Shown here one piece after another: positions 44,443 through 57,185 of a stretch of DNA of 64,000 nt; the stretch's first letter is position 1, and every line of letters starts with the position of its first letter. Both the position numbers and the translations under genes were made by a program. The DNA is from Favolaschia claudopus. Its lineage: Eukaryota > Basidiomycota > Agaricomycetes > Agaricales > Mycenaceae. The notes under the pieces were generated by a model, which saw only the letters and a program-made list of their open reading frames with translations, did no database searches and was not told the DNA's origin. The stretch is from positions 434,001 through 498,000 of the forward strand of contig JAWWNJ010000031.1 in assembly GCA_037176885.1 (NCBI GenBank). The letters are read 5' to 3'.

Positions 44443-46774
44443 CTAGACATTCGTATTCGGAACGTTATCTGCTGGCTTGCCGTCATCTGACGAGCCGTCA
44501 TGCGAGGCGGTGACCTTCTCGTGGTGCGCGTAAGTTTCGTTTTCAGCTATCATTCGCCTGCGGTGCGTTTCTGAGTTGCGGACTGGAAGAGCGAGTCAGT
44601 TTGTGAGGATGAGCCCCAGGCATGCATAAATAAGAACGCACTGGACGACTCCTTGTACAGAAGGTCGATCTGCTCGAGCGACAGTCCTTTGGTTTCAGGG
44701 ATGAAGAAGTACGTGAAGACGAGGCATCCGAGGCAGGTTGATCCCCAGATGAAGAAGACCTTGACGTGGAGGTTGGCGGTGGCGACGCCGTTGGGCTCTC
44801 CTTTGGTGGAGCTGTCGACAAGGTAGGGCGTAGCGTATCCGATGGCGAAGTTCCAGAGCCAGTTGGAGGCGACAGAGAGGGACATGCCTTTGGCACGGAT
44901 GTTGAGCGGGAATATTTCGCCTGCGGAAGAATAACAGTCAAGATAACGCGCAACTCATCGTCGGAGAAGGCCGTACCAGTAATGACCCAGGCAACGGGGC
45001 CCCAGGAGGTAGCAAAGAATGCGATGTAAACGCACACGAAAGCGATCAGGACGCGTTGAGCAGTCAGATTGACAGAGCCGTCTGAGGCAGTTTGGCCTGC
45101 CGTGACACCAACCTGGAAACAGGGAAAGCCGTTGAATTCGGCGCTGCGGAATACGTAGAAGGAGGGCTTACAATCGCGATGATGTATTCACAGACCATCA
45201 TGCCCGTGGCACCAATAAGGAGCAACCTCCGCCGACCGACTTTGTCGATGAGGTTAACGCCAATAATGGTCATGGCCGCTGAAAAGAAGGAGGGGTGTCA
45301 AGATGGATCGAGATGTTTGCTGACAATACTTACTGTTCACGACATCGGCTATGATGCTGGAAGATGCTTAGTTAGGAATTGAAGAAGGTATGTAGAAAAA
45401 GAGTCTAACGTGATGATGAATGGACTGGGGCTCGTAATTCCGGCTTGCTGGAAGAAACTGGTACCTGAGTGGAAGAGTACTTTCAGCACAAAAAGGGGGG
45501 TCGACTCTTTGGGGAGCTCGTACCGAAATAGAAGATGAAGTTAATCCCCGTCAGCTGCTGCCAAGCTTGAAGAGCGATTCCAGTCCAGGTACGCAAACCG
45601 TTTTTGGAACGATTGTTCTTGAAGCAGTCGGCGTAGCTGCCGCTGCCGTGCGCCTTCTCGTCCTCGAGAGCGAGGGTGATCTCCGTGCATTCTGCCTCAA
45701 CTTCGACCGAGTCCGCAGGACGGCTAGTGAGACGCCCCATGGCGCGCCGTGCTCTGTCAACATGACCCTTGTGAAGAAGGTACCGTGGAGACTCGGGCAG
45801 GAGAAGCATGCCTCCGCCTAGGATGAACGCCCATGCGAATTGAACCGCAATCGGAGTCTTGGGGTAATCGATTCGATATGATTATAAATAGAGGAGACAA
45901 CGACAAACTCACCCGCCATGCAGAGTGGCTCTGTTCGGCCTTCGTTGCGTTGAGTACAACGGCAGCCAGAAGAGCGCCGATGGTGATGGCGAGCTGGTAG
46001 AGACCAACGATCAAACCACGAATGTTCTTGGGAGCACATTCACTCTTTTGGGATGTTTCAGACGGTCGAGTTCGCAACGAGTCGAAGATATTACCTGGTA
46101 CATCGGAACCAAGCAGGAAACGAGTCCGACACCTAGACCAGCGATTACACGTCCAACCTGGGGTAATTCTATAAATGGACAACGATGTTGGCTCTTCAAG
46201 AAACTTACCACAAACGTCGCCCATTGCGTATCAAGCTGCAGACCGACACCGAGCGAGAACACCACACAACTGGCAACGATTCCTCGTTTGCGGCCAACGT
46301 AGTCCGCCATCGGATTAGCTAATAAAGCACCAAAGAACGTCCCAGCAGAAAGGATCGAAACCTGCGCAGTATTTCGATAAATCTGTCGCGCAATGCTCGA
46401 TTGAAGGACTTACAACCAAACTCTTGTCCCTCGTCGGCAAGTACATGCCCTTAGTGCTCTGTCCCAGTTGGCCCGTGGAATCAAATGTTCCAAAAACGTC
46501 CAACCAATCTTGCATGGCGATCACTCCTCCAATCGTTCCAGTATCGTACCTACATTAGGAGATACTCATGGTTAGGAAGCAGCGAACGTCGAAGCCGATA
46601 TTGAAAAAAGCTTGCCCGAAAAGTATACCACCAAACGCTACGCGAGAATGTTAGCACCATCACAGATGAAAAGAGCCCCACTGGCACACTCACCGGCGAA
46701 GGCGCTCATGACGATAGCCCATGCCGTGCTGGCAGTGGATATGCCTCCCCCATTTCCCGACGGTCCACCGGCCA
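44443..46774 (-). CDS. MFS sugar porter (hexose transporter type)
   Basis: Twelve-helix plasma-membrane transporter for hexoses or related sugars. The chain of short exons from MAGGPSGNGGGIS at 46774 to the end NVPNTNV at 44443 keeps phase. Family motifs in order: AFGGILFGYDTGTIGGVIAM, ADYVGRKRGIV, GRVIAGLGVGLVSCLVPMYQ, SECAPKNIRGLIVGLYQLAI, LPESPRYLLHKG, QQLTGINFIFYFGTS, DKVGRRRLLLIGA, TSWGPVAWVITGEIFPLNIR, YATPYLVD and FFIPETKGLSLEQIDLLYKE. The total is near 540 aa. The second intron has a GC donor (GCAAGC) that interrupts the GYDTG motif. The substrate is inferred from the family only; glucose is most likely. Confidence 0.92.
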
Positions 46775-49036
46775 TTATTTCGTGTCAAGAGAATGAGATG
46801 GGTGAAGGTGGTGGAAGAGAAGGTGTATAAATCTGGGGCTCCATGGGCCCCTTTTAATAGTAAAGGCAAGGCCCGCATGGAACACAGGGAGAAGCACCGG
46901 CCTCGGAGCTTCTTTCGAGTTTCGTTGCGTACCCCGAGTCTTCGATGACGTCATTTAGTCGCTTGGGTTAAATTTGGCCAGTCACTGCAACGCCCGACAG
47001 TTTGTAGGCGGCCGCCTAACTCTGGAGAGCGGAAGGTAAGAGAATGGCACTTGATAGTCGAGCAGATTGCGGCTAGTCACATGATTACTAGAAAAATGGG
47101 CACGTACATTTTTTCTCTTTCATTTTGATTTCGGGATTTCGGGACATTCCGACCATCGAGAAGATCCTTCCATGGACACCGAGACGCGTAAAATCCAAGG
47201 GTGAGACCAGATTGAGACTGGTCGAGACTCGGGGACAATATAGCCGATACCGAAGGTCCTTTGTCGCGTGAATGTTCACGAGTGTTTTGTTTCAAGGCAG
47301 AAAACTTGATGTGAATCATCCTCTGCCAGTGAGAAGGTTCCGGTATAGGTCCCAGAAGCGAAGTTTCATACAGACGGCGTCTGAGAGGGATGCCTACAGG
47401 TCGAAGGGCTCATATCGCCTTGGCCGTCCTTGTCGCGAGGCTCAGGATATCTATAGCTACAGGCTTAAAATAGCTCCCCAAGATTTGAATGAGATACATA
47501 CTTGATGGCTTGCCGTCGCTTCAGACCTCTTCAAACTAAGATATTCAATGGATTGCGGTCTCGTGGGCCCGAAATTTAAATTGGGAACTACCCCGCAAGT
47601 AGGCGCAAGTGCTGTGATATGGGTGTTGTCTGGTTGAACCCTTCAACTGTCTAGATGATATGTAGCAGTTTGATGCTTCAGGATCTCAACGTTTGGCATC
47701 GGCGGACATTGGTCTCCCAGATCCCAAGTGTAGTGCACCATATCCTGACATCGGAGATTCTACCCAGCAGTGAACAGACGGTGTGAAAGAGGCGTTTGAA
47801 CTCACGGTAGCCGGAGTGCACAAGGAGCAGGTCTCTAAATTGCTATCACGGCACTGGCAAGACCAGGGCAGAAGATTTCCGAGAGATTCACAGTGGCCTC
47901 CAGTAGTCGCCAGTAGTCCCTCGCAGATAACACAACGATGCCTCACAAAGCTCCAGTTTGACTCAGAAAAGCCTCCATGGGTTACTTGAGACGTCCCCGG
48001 ATTCAGCTAAACCGTAAATGACTTGACCGACAACCTTGAAATGAGGTCTCCGGCTCACGCACCCGAGTTCAAGCGGCCAGACCCGAAATGTCCGGTTTCG
48101 AAAGACGCCAGCCGGTTAAAACTAATCGGAGACAATCGCGGTGCCCCGTTCCATTTGGATCCGGGTTGAAGTTGCGTACTTTGACAGGAAAACGGTAGGC
48201 TTTCAGGCTCAGTTCACGCCGCAAGTGCAGTAGAATCTAGATTGTGATCCAGTGACGATTCTTCGAGATTAAGTACCCTTCTCGCAAACTTTCAGATCTG
48301 GAACTTGTCCAAAGTTGAAATTGAAAGCCAATTACGGTGAAAGTAGCTGGAAAGCAGGTTCATCAGGCTTTTGTGACCAGTCACGGTCACAGCTAGCTGT
48401 TGGGTGCGGCATATCTTTCGAAACTCATTTGCCAGTGATCCCTCCACCACCTTGCTGAAGGACGCGTTTCCGACCGGGCTACTGCGGGCTATCACCCTCA
48501 AATCACTACCAAATGTGTCTGTAAGTCTGTCTCTAACTTTGGGAGTTGCCAGGGAGGAGCATGCAGCGCACTGGCAGGTAGTTTGCCAATCTCAGGCTGG
48601 CGAGATATCGTGCCGAATTTCTCATTTGGTTTCAAGTTGGGATATATACCAGATATTCTACGGTTCTCAACTTGGTGCGTTACGATCGGGATAGCCATGA
48701 GTGTGCTTCCGTATCACCGAGTGTAGAGGGGTGCAGTGTCGAGAATTTTGCAGACGAAGACGAGTCGACTGTAAATAGATGTGTTTACTTCGAAGCTCCG
48801 GGAGAGGCGATGGGCCCATAATCACAACCCTCTTTTCTTTGTGATTCCTGGTCTTGAGGACGAATCGTTTCATATGCGGTCACTGGTCCAAGCAAGAGCA
48901 ATAGCAACTTGCATATCAAGGGCAACAAATTTACTCACATCTTGGCTTCCAGAACTGACCGGCTCTTGGATTCTCAAATTGCCGGTAAGTTGCTAGTCTG
49001 TGAGCTATATCCTTCTTTCTCACTCTTTGCAGAATT
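46775..49036. other. Gene-poor 2.3-kb region
   Basis: No phase-consistent exon chain and no transposon hallmark (long repeats, reverse transcriptase or transposase motifs) is visible on either strand. Short frames are unremarkable. The left end is the sugar-transporter promoter, the right end that of the following gene. Confidence 0.5.
46946..46953. promoter_or_regulatory. CRE-like palindrome upstream of the sugar transporter
   Basis: The perfect palindrome TGACGTCA, the classic binding site of CREB/ATF-type bZIP factors, lies 172 bp upstream of the transporter start codon. One occurrence by chance in a 64-kb window is expected, so the role is tentative. Confidence 0.3.
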
Positions 49037-52000
49037 ATGAGCAAACCGAATTCCACAAATGCTGTAAGTTGAGGCCGACATCGCAATGTGCACTCTGAAT
49101 CGGCATACAGAATCAGCCGACGGCTCAAATCCGTGTCTTCTCGCTCAATAGCACGACACAGATTGTTTATGACGAATTCCAAGGCGAAGGTTCGCCATCT
49201 GAATCGGTTGGCGCCGTTGGCGACATTTATCTTGACACAAAGGCCCCTGCACTCTGGGGTCGCTGTTCAGACAAGTGGACGCTCTGGCGTGCGGGTGCTC
49301 AACCCGTCGTGCATCCCTTTCATCCAACCCATGTTCTATGGGCCCGTCCCAACAACTCCCAGGTCTCTTGGTTTCTCAAGACAGCCAAACCAAGGCTAAG
49401 TAGGTCCAGTTTCCATTCAATCGGCTGCGCGGATTCTGATTTCGTTAGTTGGTTCCGCGAAGGAAATTTTGGAAGGAATTGTTGCTTCGAAGAAAAGGAC
49501 GGCGAGCAAGTCTTTCAAGCGGAAGGCTGGGGATGAGACGACGGGACCAGATAACGCTAAGAAACCTCGAGTTTCGGCTCCGTCGTCTACTCGTTCGAAT
49601 CAAGAGTCCGAGTTTCCTGGCCTTTCTTCGTCACCCGCTGGCCCGAGCCAACCCTCTGCGGCGGATGCCAACAAATCTCAGGTTTCGCCTCAGTCACCCG
49701 ACCTTGCTGCCGCTGCTCCTTCGAATCAAGGACTTCCATACTCCATTTCAGCCGCGCACGCCAAGAAGCCCGAGACCCAATCCACCCTTGCCGACCGTGC
49801 TACTACCGCTTCCTTTAACGCACCAAGTGCTCAATCCATCTCTGCCCCTCTGCCCCGTCTTGATCTTACGAAGGCACCAAAGTCGTCGCCCTCGCCTTCG
49901 ACTGCCTCTTCGTCAAAGAAAAACAAGAAACCCGTAACACCTTCTAGTTCCAAGCCGGCCCTCGCGCCGAACCCCACCGAACCTGGACCGTCGAAGCCAG
50001 CCTCCACCACTTCTCCATCCCTGAAACGCCCCGCGCCGAAAGCCCCAGACGATGCTGTTCCCCGCAAACGCCAATGTGTTGAACCCTCGTATGTCGGTTC
50101 CCTCACCGCATTAACAATTCTGACGCAGAGGCAGCCCATCGGATATTGATATTGAAGCACAGATGGCGCCCGTGAAGAAAGAGCTCGTGAGTTACCCTCG
50201 AGCAAGTGTCATGTCATAGGTCTCCTCACGGCTGTCGCTTATCCTATTTAGACCCATCTCAAGGCAGGTGGATTGAGCAGCCATGAGAAGAAACGACTAT
50301 TGCGACTTGTTGGCGGGCATATTGACCAGGTGCTTGAAGAGAGAGAAGACGACGATGAGCGAGACAAGTGGCGTTTTGAAGTGTGGAAGTGAGTGCATAT
50401 GGGGTAGCCGATCTTATGACATTCAATGACCGGACTTTGTCTCACAGCTATGCAGCGCGCTTTTGGCCGCAAGCTAAGACTACTGGCCAGAAATTAGAGA
50501 AGGGATATGCAGGGTTGTTGGATGGTGCTGCCCAAAGTTCGATGAGCAGTGCTTCAACGGCTTCTCCTGCGTTGTCGACTGCGAGTACATCTACCAAGGC
50601 AAAGTCGGATACCGGACGGACGTCCATATCCATCACGAAAGATAGTCCAGCAGTCGTGCCGGCATCGTCTCTCAAGGATTCACCCCTTGTATCAACACCA
50701 ACAGAATCCACAGCCAAACCCAAACTCAGACTATCGCTCGAAATCCCAGCTGTCACCGGCGTGAAGCCTTCACAAGCTACTTCCCCCGCTGCTGAATCCG
50801 TCTCTGCTCCTCCTCTCGTAGTCCAACAGGTGTTTGTTTCTCCTGCTGAGCGCAGTCCCACCGTCGGAACTTCGAGAGCTCCGCTCCCCTCGGGAAAACC
50901 GAAGAAATCTTCTGATACCCCCCAAGCTTCTCTGCCTTCGCTTTCGCAAACCGCTCCAGCATCTGCTACTACTGCTACTGACACGGCCTCGTTCATTTCC
51001 ACCGTGACGGCCCCGATACCGTTCCCGGTTCCTCCAAGGACGGCATCTACCTCCTCACTGGAACAAACCATTATCGAGAACGTTCCGGGCGACGTCGACC
51101 CACCAACGCCGTCGACTCCCCAACCCGACTCTACCGCCGTCGATGAGCTTCTCACGCGCCTCCGAAACAACACTCAATTGCTCAACTCTCGTGGTCTCTT
51201 GTCGTCCGACTCCCCATTGCCACCCTCCACCACCACGCCGCTCGTCTCACCCGCAATCCCCGATTCAGCCGCGATCGCGGCGCTCCGACGAAGCTACGTC
51301 CGTCATACCCAGGCGAATGAGGGGCGGTCGGCGAACAAGGAGTGGCTTGCGGAGACGGCTGCTTCTGTGTTGCTTGTGAATGCGCTGACTGTGCAGAATG
51401 ATGCGTTGGCGGGGGAGGTTGATGAGCTGAGGGTGGAGAATGAAAGGTTGATGAAGTTGCTTGCGGGGCACGGGCAGACTGGCGCGAGTATTGATGAGCA
51501 GGGTTCGGGTGTATTGCCGGCGGTGACAAAGTCTGTCGAAGCTCCCATGGTTCAGCCTGTGGAGCAGGATAAGTCTATGTCTAGGGCTCCGTCGCCTCTA
51601 CCTGAACGCGAGAAGGGGGGTGTCGCGGTTCCGGCTTCGCCGATGGATGAGGTGGAGGATACAAGTTTGTTGCTAGTACAAGATGTGCCAGAGGTGCAGA
51701 TGGAAGAAGAAGTTGTGGATCACCCAGCTACGGAGAAATCTCTTCCGAAGGTTGAGGAAGCCACGATCAATGCTGTCGCTTCTCCATCGGCGGCTCCAGG
51801 CAAAGAAGAACAGACGGAGCTTTCGGATGAGGTTATGGCGGAACCCTTGGTGGTACAGGACTTGACCAACAGTCCTCGCGAAATCGGGGCTGAGCTGATG
51901 GCAGAGTCGGAGGCTGAGCTTGAACGGCAAGAGCTACCGGTGACGCAAGACAAGCAACCTTCGCAGTCTGTTATCGTACGTTGCATTACTTATGTTTCTT

Positions 52001-53469
52001 TCTGATTTCTTCAAACTGACCCATTTCTACGATAGAAACCAGAGCCATCAGAAGCCGCTGTGTCTACTCGCAACGAGCCACCGGAAATTATCGACTTGAC
52101 GCTGGACTCCGACGATGAAGAAGCAGGGGAAAGCCCTAGTAAACCTACTGCAGTCTCCGCTCCTATTGCCGACCCGCCGACGCCTTCGACGACGACCATG
52201 GCGAGTCAGACGTGCAGTCCTTTGGATGCGCTGCCACCCAAACTTCCGGAGCGCACTCCTACGCCAGAGCGTCGTGATGATGGCCCCCCGGTCCGACCAT
52301 CATCTCCTTCGAAGCCGAACTCCATACCTGAAGCTTCAGACGATATATCCGCACGCGATCGTGTTCGGACGTGCAGTCCTCTGGATTCGGCACCACCCAA
52401 ACCTTTTGAGTGCCCTCCTACGCCTGAGCGTCGGAACGATGTACCTTCGAATGACAGTGTGGTCCGACCGCCATCTCCTTCGAAGCCCAGCTCCACACCC
52501 GAAGCTCAAGGCGATATACCCGTACACGATCGTATAGTATCTTCCCCGCCTTCTCCTGCTAGGCGGACGCCTCAGCCTGCGGGTCAAGATGATCTACAGG
52601 CAGGTAATTGGCTGGCTGAACCCCCACTGACAAACACGAATGGTATGCAAAGTAGCCAACCTCGGTATATACCGGGCTCTAATCTCTTTACAGATCTTCC
52701 CCTAGTCCAGCCATCCACGCCTGGTCATTTCCGCATTGCAGATTCTGGCTTTGATTACACCGATGAAGAGCTCGTGAATGTTGTGCAACAGTACGGTGCC
52801 GCGGATAGTGTGTGTTGCCTTTTTGTCTAGACCCCTGGAGCTCTTCTGACCCCCTCTTTCGAACAGGAAAATAGGAACACATGGGGTAGTATACTCGCCC
52901 ACCTGCAACTTCTGCATCGGTCGTCGTCATCTCCGGACAAGGACAACATGCCGGTCAGTATGTGGGACTCGATTGTGGAGGATTTGCTGAAGTACTATCT
53001 ACGTTATTTCCCGTCGTCGTCCACCGCGCCACGGGCACAATCCCCTGTTTGGGAGCCTTCCGGCTTCACTGAAGAACCTACGGAGGAGCTTGTCGACGTT
53101 CATGAGTGTAGAAACAAGGCTCTTCTTGCGACCAAGGTGAAAGTGGAGGAATCTACTGACATGGGTTTGTTTTTCCCCCTTTCTTACGGGAACCGAGAGA
53201 TGACGCCGATTTCTTTCAATCTAGACACTGAAATCAAGCGAAAACATCTAGCAGAAGTATTTGCCAACACTCAAACCCAGCTTTCGTTGCTATGCGCGCT
53301 TTGCCACGGCGATCGCTCGGCTTATGAGGTCCCCATCGAGACACCTACCGAACAGCTGTGGACGCATATTGAGGTGCAGCACGGGAATTATCTAGAGAAG
53401 TTGCTTGAGAGCACTGCTGGCATGGATTTGAAGCAGCTGGAGGAGTTCTATGAAGGTTTGGGTGATTGA
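49037..53469 (+). CDS. Long disordered protein with N-terminal conserved domain and C-terminal zinc-finger-like motif
   Basis: Not recognised by function. The exon chain begins 49037-49063, 49111-49399 and 49449 onward and ends at the stop at 53467-53469, about 1250 aa. Residues 10-105 form a compact conserved-looking domain (TAQIRVFSLNSTTQIVYDEF, GAVGDIYLDTKAPALWGRC, HPFHPTHVLWAR). A basic nuclear signal (SKKRTASKSFKRKA) follows. The middle is Ser/Pro/Thr-rich, interrupted by a helical segment (LKAGGLSSHEKKRLLRLVGG) and a coiled coil (NALTVQNDALAGEVDELRVE). Near the end two copies of a 53-residue unit (starting TCSPLDA and TCSPLDS) lie at 52210-52535. The C-terminal part is folded again (MWDSIVEDLLKYYLRYF) and ends with CALC spaced 20 residues from HIEVQH, a C2H2-like metal site. 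A nuclear chromatin-associated role is plausible but unproven. Confidence 0.72.
52210..52535 (+). repeat. Two tandem copies of a coding unit of about 159-165 bp
   Basis: Unit 1 (52210-52368) and unit 2 (52369 to about 52535) share ACGTGCAGTCCT, then gcgccagagcgtcg-type and ccatctccttcgaag blocks. Both encode TCSPLDxxPPK, PTPERR, SPSKP and DRV/DRI. Unit 2 has about five extra codons. A third, weaker echo (SPPSPARRTPQP) follows. Confidence 0.8.
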
Positions 53470-54450
53470 GTACAACATGCGATTTTGCAATTTCCTTGCG
53501 TATGCTTTAGTGGTCTTCTTGCTCATGGCTCTGTGCTAGGCTGCATGTTATGCTTTAGTCCAATATATATCAGCCTATGGCTGAATTCAAATAGTCCGGA
53601 ACTAAATCGGAGCCACTCATCGTTTCCTACCCAAAATTTCCTAATTCGGCGAGGAGGCGTAGTGGTCCGGATTTGGAAACTCGTTGTAAATCGTCTAATA
53701 GCTCTTCATGACCGGTTATGTTTTGCTACCCAGGGAACTGCGATTACCTCTACCCGTCATACAAAGCTCTGAGAACGAGACGTCATGAATCACGACGTGG
53801 GAGAAGGGCGCTTATAGTGTGCAGCTGCAGCTCTGCCTCCAAGGTCTGTGTTGGATCGGCTGACATTCTAAACCTATCTTTTTCTATCCACATTCTCCTC
53901 ACTCCTAAGAAACATATACCGCCAGACTCAATTCACAGAACTCAACTAGCGGCTAGATTAGGGAAACATTTGGTATCGGATGGAACACGAGATTCCAGCG
54001 ATAAGTAATTACGAGAATCCTGCATTTGTCGTGTCCTCAGGCTACGACATTGTGACGCCCTTCGTTGTGCTTTTCGCCGTTCATTTTTTCAACCAACGGC
54101 GCCTATTTTTTGTTCGATACGGCCCCAACGGCCCGATGACTAGGGAGTTTACCTAATCTGGGCCGGAGTGATGGCTGATCGCGTTTTGAACAAGATATGG
54201 GCTATGTTGGGCGCCGTGAGTAGACCAAGGAGGCCTACAATCTATACTGGACAAAGAGATTATATTTTTCTGATTTATTCTGAGTGTTAGCTTCACAGAA
54301 AGGGATCTGAACCGAACAAAATCGGCTTTGTTGAAACTTGAGCGTGACATGTCACGTCACAGTGCAACCTGAACCATGTTCTTCCACGTCTGTTGACCCT
54401 TGTTCCGTTCATCCTCTTGTTCAACCTTCCCATCCTCCTGGATCGTCATA
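53470..54450. other. Intergenic region between the two disordered-protein genes
   Basis: No gene or repeat element recognised. The DNA is more A/T-rich than the flanking exons. Confidence 0.45.
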
Positions 54451-57185
54451 ATGACGACCCATTCATCGAATACTAGTCGTGCCGCCTCCGTCTCTTCGAG
54501 CTCGGAGTCCGACTCTCCCACTCATAGTTCGCCCTCAAAAGACTCAGCTTCAGCATCGAGGTCCACAAGGGGCGCTTTTTATCGCTCTGACTCGACGTTC
54601 AATCCTTCTCCGTACAACCCCCCTCAAAAGGCTAACTCTCTCTATCGTACCACGAGTTTGGCCCCAGGAGCCGGCGCCGCTCCGTTCGATGCACCGCAAG
54701 CAACCACTCCTCCGTTCGACGGCTCCTTCGTGCGCCCGCCGTTCAACAATTTGCCGGATGGAGTCTTGTTACCCCCTGAGGGAATGAACTATTCCGTGAT
54801 GCACCAACATCCCACATGGTTCCTGGACATCAAGGATTTTATTACCCTAGATTCCCCCCCGAATAGCGCAGTTCGATATCCGCGCGATCTCGAGCCACCG
54901 CGTCCAAGGCGGCAAAAGGACCTCTTACTTAGATGCACTTTTTGCCCCCGGACTTATGCGGGCGTCAATGCCAAAAGCATGTGGACCCGACACGTCCGCG
55001 AGAAACATAGAGTTATTCTCTCGAAAGCTTGGTCTGACACAACGACCTCGTCGCGACGGCAGCCTTCAGGTACGATTGAATTCTTTTTTCTCTGGTTTTC
55101 TAACCTTTTAGAGCAGTTAAACCGCCATCTATCGTTGTGCCTGTTTTATCCGTTGACACGACCTCACCAACGTCAATCAAACTTCCCATCAAACTGCCCG
55201 CGGCATCAGGTAATTTGGATCTCGTAACATGTTCAATTCTCTTTTCTCAACCATTCTCAGGCAGCAAAGCTCCTACGCCTTTGCCACGTGAGAAACATTC
55301 CCTTCTGACCCTTCTTCTTGTTGATTCTAATATCTATGTAATCAGCACCTAAACCAGCGGCTCCGAAGGGTAAGATCAACTCTATGTTGAACTCACATAA
55401 TATGTCGTCTAACACAGTCTCACTCAGGCAAACCTGGGCCCAAACCGGGATTCAAGGCTGGTAAGCGGTCGAACCCTAAGTCTCTGAAGACTCGTGATTT
55501 ATTTAGTTCGTTCAAGCTAAAACCGGCTCACCGGCAAAGGGCAAGAAGGACAAAGTTGTATCGGGTCCGAGAAAAATCGTCATACCTGCACAGAGGCCCA
55601 AACCCGTTCCTCAGCCTGCGCCATGGGTCAAGTCTCTTTCACCACCTCCTCCTGTCGGAGTTCTCCCTCCACGGATGAGACTCTTCGCCCGAAAAAGCTT
55701 TGGTGGCTTGCAAGCGTCCATTTCGTCGACGGTGATTTTTCTTTACTATGTTGACACTCGAGAAGCGTTGCTAACAATAAACAGCTCGGGGAACAGTCAG
55801 CGTCTACGCCTCCTTCCCTGGAGCCGGGTTTCGCGAGTGCCGATGCAGAGTCAATCAGTGCTCCAGCTGCACTGAACGGTGAACCAACTCCGCCTCCGAC
55901 TGCGTCGTCTGATCTTACGTCTGATCTTACCACCGCGAGCGATGAGCCAGCTGCAGATCCCGTTGTTGACCATCCAACAACGAAGAGCTCGGAGGACGAG
56001 GATAGCCTTCAGGACCAAGAAGTCGCAGATCTTTTGCTGATGGATGTAGATAACACATTTGTCGACGAGCCAGATGAGGACGTTGACATGGAACTAGAGG
56101 ATGACGAAGACGTTTACCACCCGCCCATCTCGCTGGGTGGTCTCTTGGATCCTATGTTCGGTGTTGAAGAACCCCATTCCGATCCCTTCTCGCTATCATC
56201 TCGACCGATGGTAGCGATGTCTCCGATTTTCTCGCCTGCCCTGTCGCCTGTCGTGCCACAGTCGAACGAGACCAGCAGTCGCGAACATTCGGTTGAACTT
56301 TCCGTCTCGGAAGTCCGGCCCGCGACACCGCTTCCTTCCGAACCGCCTGAACCAGAGGAACCGCCCCCTCTGGGCCGTTTCAAAATCTCCTCCTTGGCAT
56401 ATCTCATGGACAAAAGTCTCTCGGTATCACCTCCGCATAGTCCACCACCACCATCCCGTCGTTCATTGACGCCTCAGCCGACTCCCCAGCTAACAAGTAC
56501 AGACGAGCCCCCTACGGCGACTTTGTTCAGTGCGATGCAGGATGTTTTCGTGTTGAAGATGCAGAAAATGGAACCCGAGCTGAAGGCAAGGTTTCTCGGG
56601 CATTTGCAGGAACAGTTCGGTGTCAAAGTCAACCCGGATCCGCCACCGGCGCAATCAAGAGACGAAAGTGTGAGGTGGGCCTCCCTGCCTGAAACCGTCA
56701 TTCGGCAGATCATGTCCGAGCACGCGCGTTCAACCGAAATCGAGGATGAAGCAGGGGACTCGGAGGCGATGGCGGTGGACGATGTTGTCGGTGAGTTCTC
56801 GGAGATCACGGCCGAGTTCAAGCAGGACTCCGCGGAGCAGCTCAAAGATGATCTCGATGATCAGTTGAAAGCGCTTGTGGGTTCGTTTTCGGAGGAGTTG
56901 GTGGCACCGTTGCAGGATGCATTAACCCTGCAGCTCAAGGACGAGATCATCGTCCAGGTCGCTGACCAGATGATGGAGGCGCTTGCTGTGCAGGGTGAGG
57001 AGGCACAGGTTGAGTTCGAGTGGCGGAGACGCTTTCTCGAGCGGCAGCTTTGGACGGAACAGGAACAGGGAAGCGAAGGGCAGGACGACGATGAACTTAT
57101 TCAGCATCCTCTCCATCATCTCCTCCCTTCAAAAGCGCTACCGGCTGATATGGATGTGCGCATACCTACCTCGCTTCAGTGTTAG
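54451..57185 (+). CDS. Disordered protein with one C2H2-like zinc finger, unknown function
   Basis: Not recognised by family. The N-terminus is Ser-rich (MTTHSSNTSRAASVSSSSES), then comes a short conserved-looking part (HQHPTWFLDIKDFITLDSP) and a zinc finger CTFCPRTYAGVNAKSMWTRH followed by VREKH (C-x2-C-x15-H-x4-H). After it come several very short exons (about 55060-55500), whose exact joins I could not all fix. The last exon, starting near 55790, encodes a Pro/Ser/Glu-rich acidic region with DLTSDLTTASDEP, EDVDMELEDDEDVYHPPISL and a Pro-rich stretch. A long helical C-terminus follows (FSEITAEFKQDSAEQLKDDL, EVQFEWRRRF-type). DNA binding by a single finger is weak, so a protein-binding or adaptor role is equally possible. 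It lies in tandem with another disordered, finger-bearing gene (49037-53469). Confidence 0.7.

Noticed and set aside
46775..49036. Possible transposon in the gene-poor stretch
   Set aside because: No terminal repeats, polymerase, integrase or transposase motifs could be seen; a repeat-library search would be needed to show a degraded element.
50448..51173. Minus-strand frame of 241 codons
   Set aside because: Antisense to the disordered-protein exon; composition bias mirrors the sense Ser/Pro codons and there is no domain.
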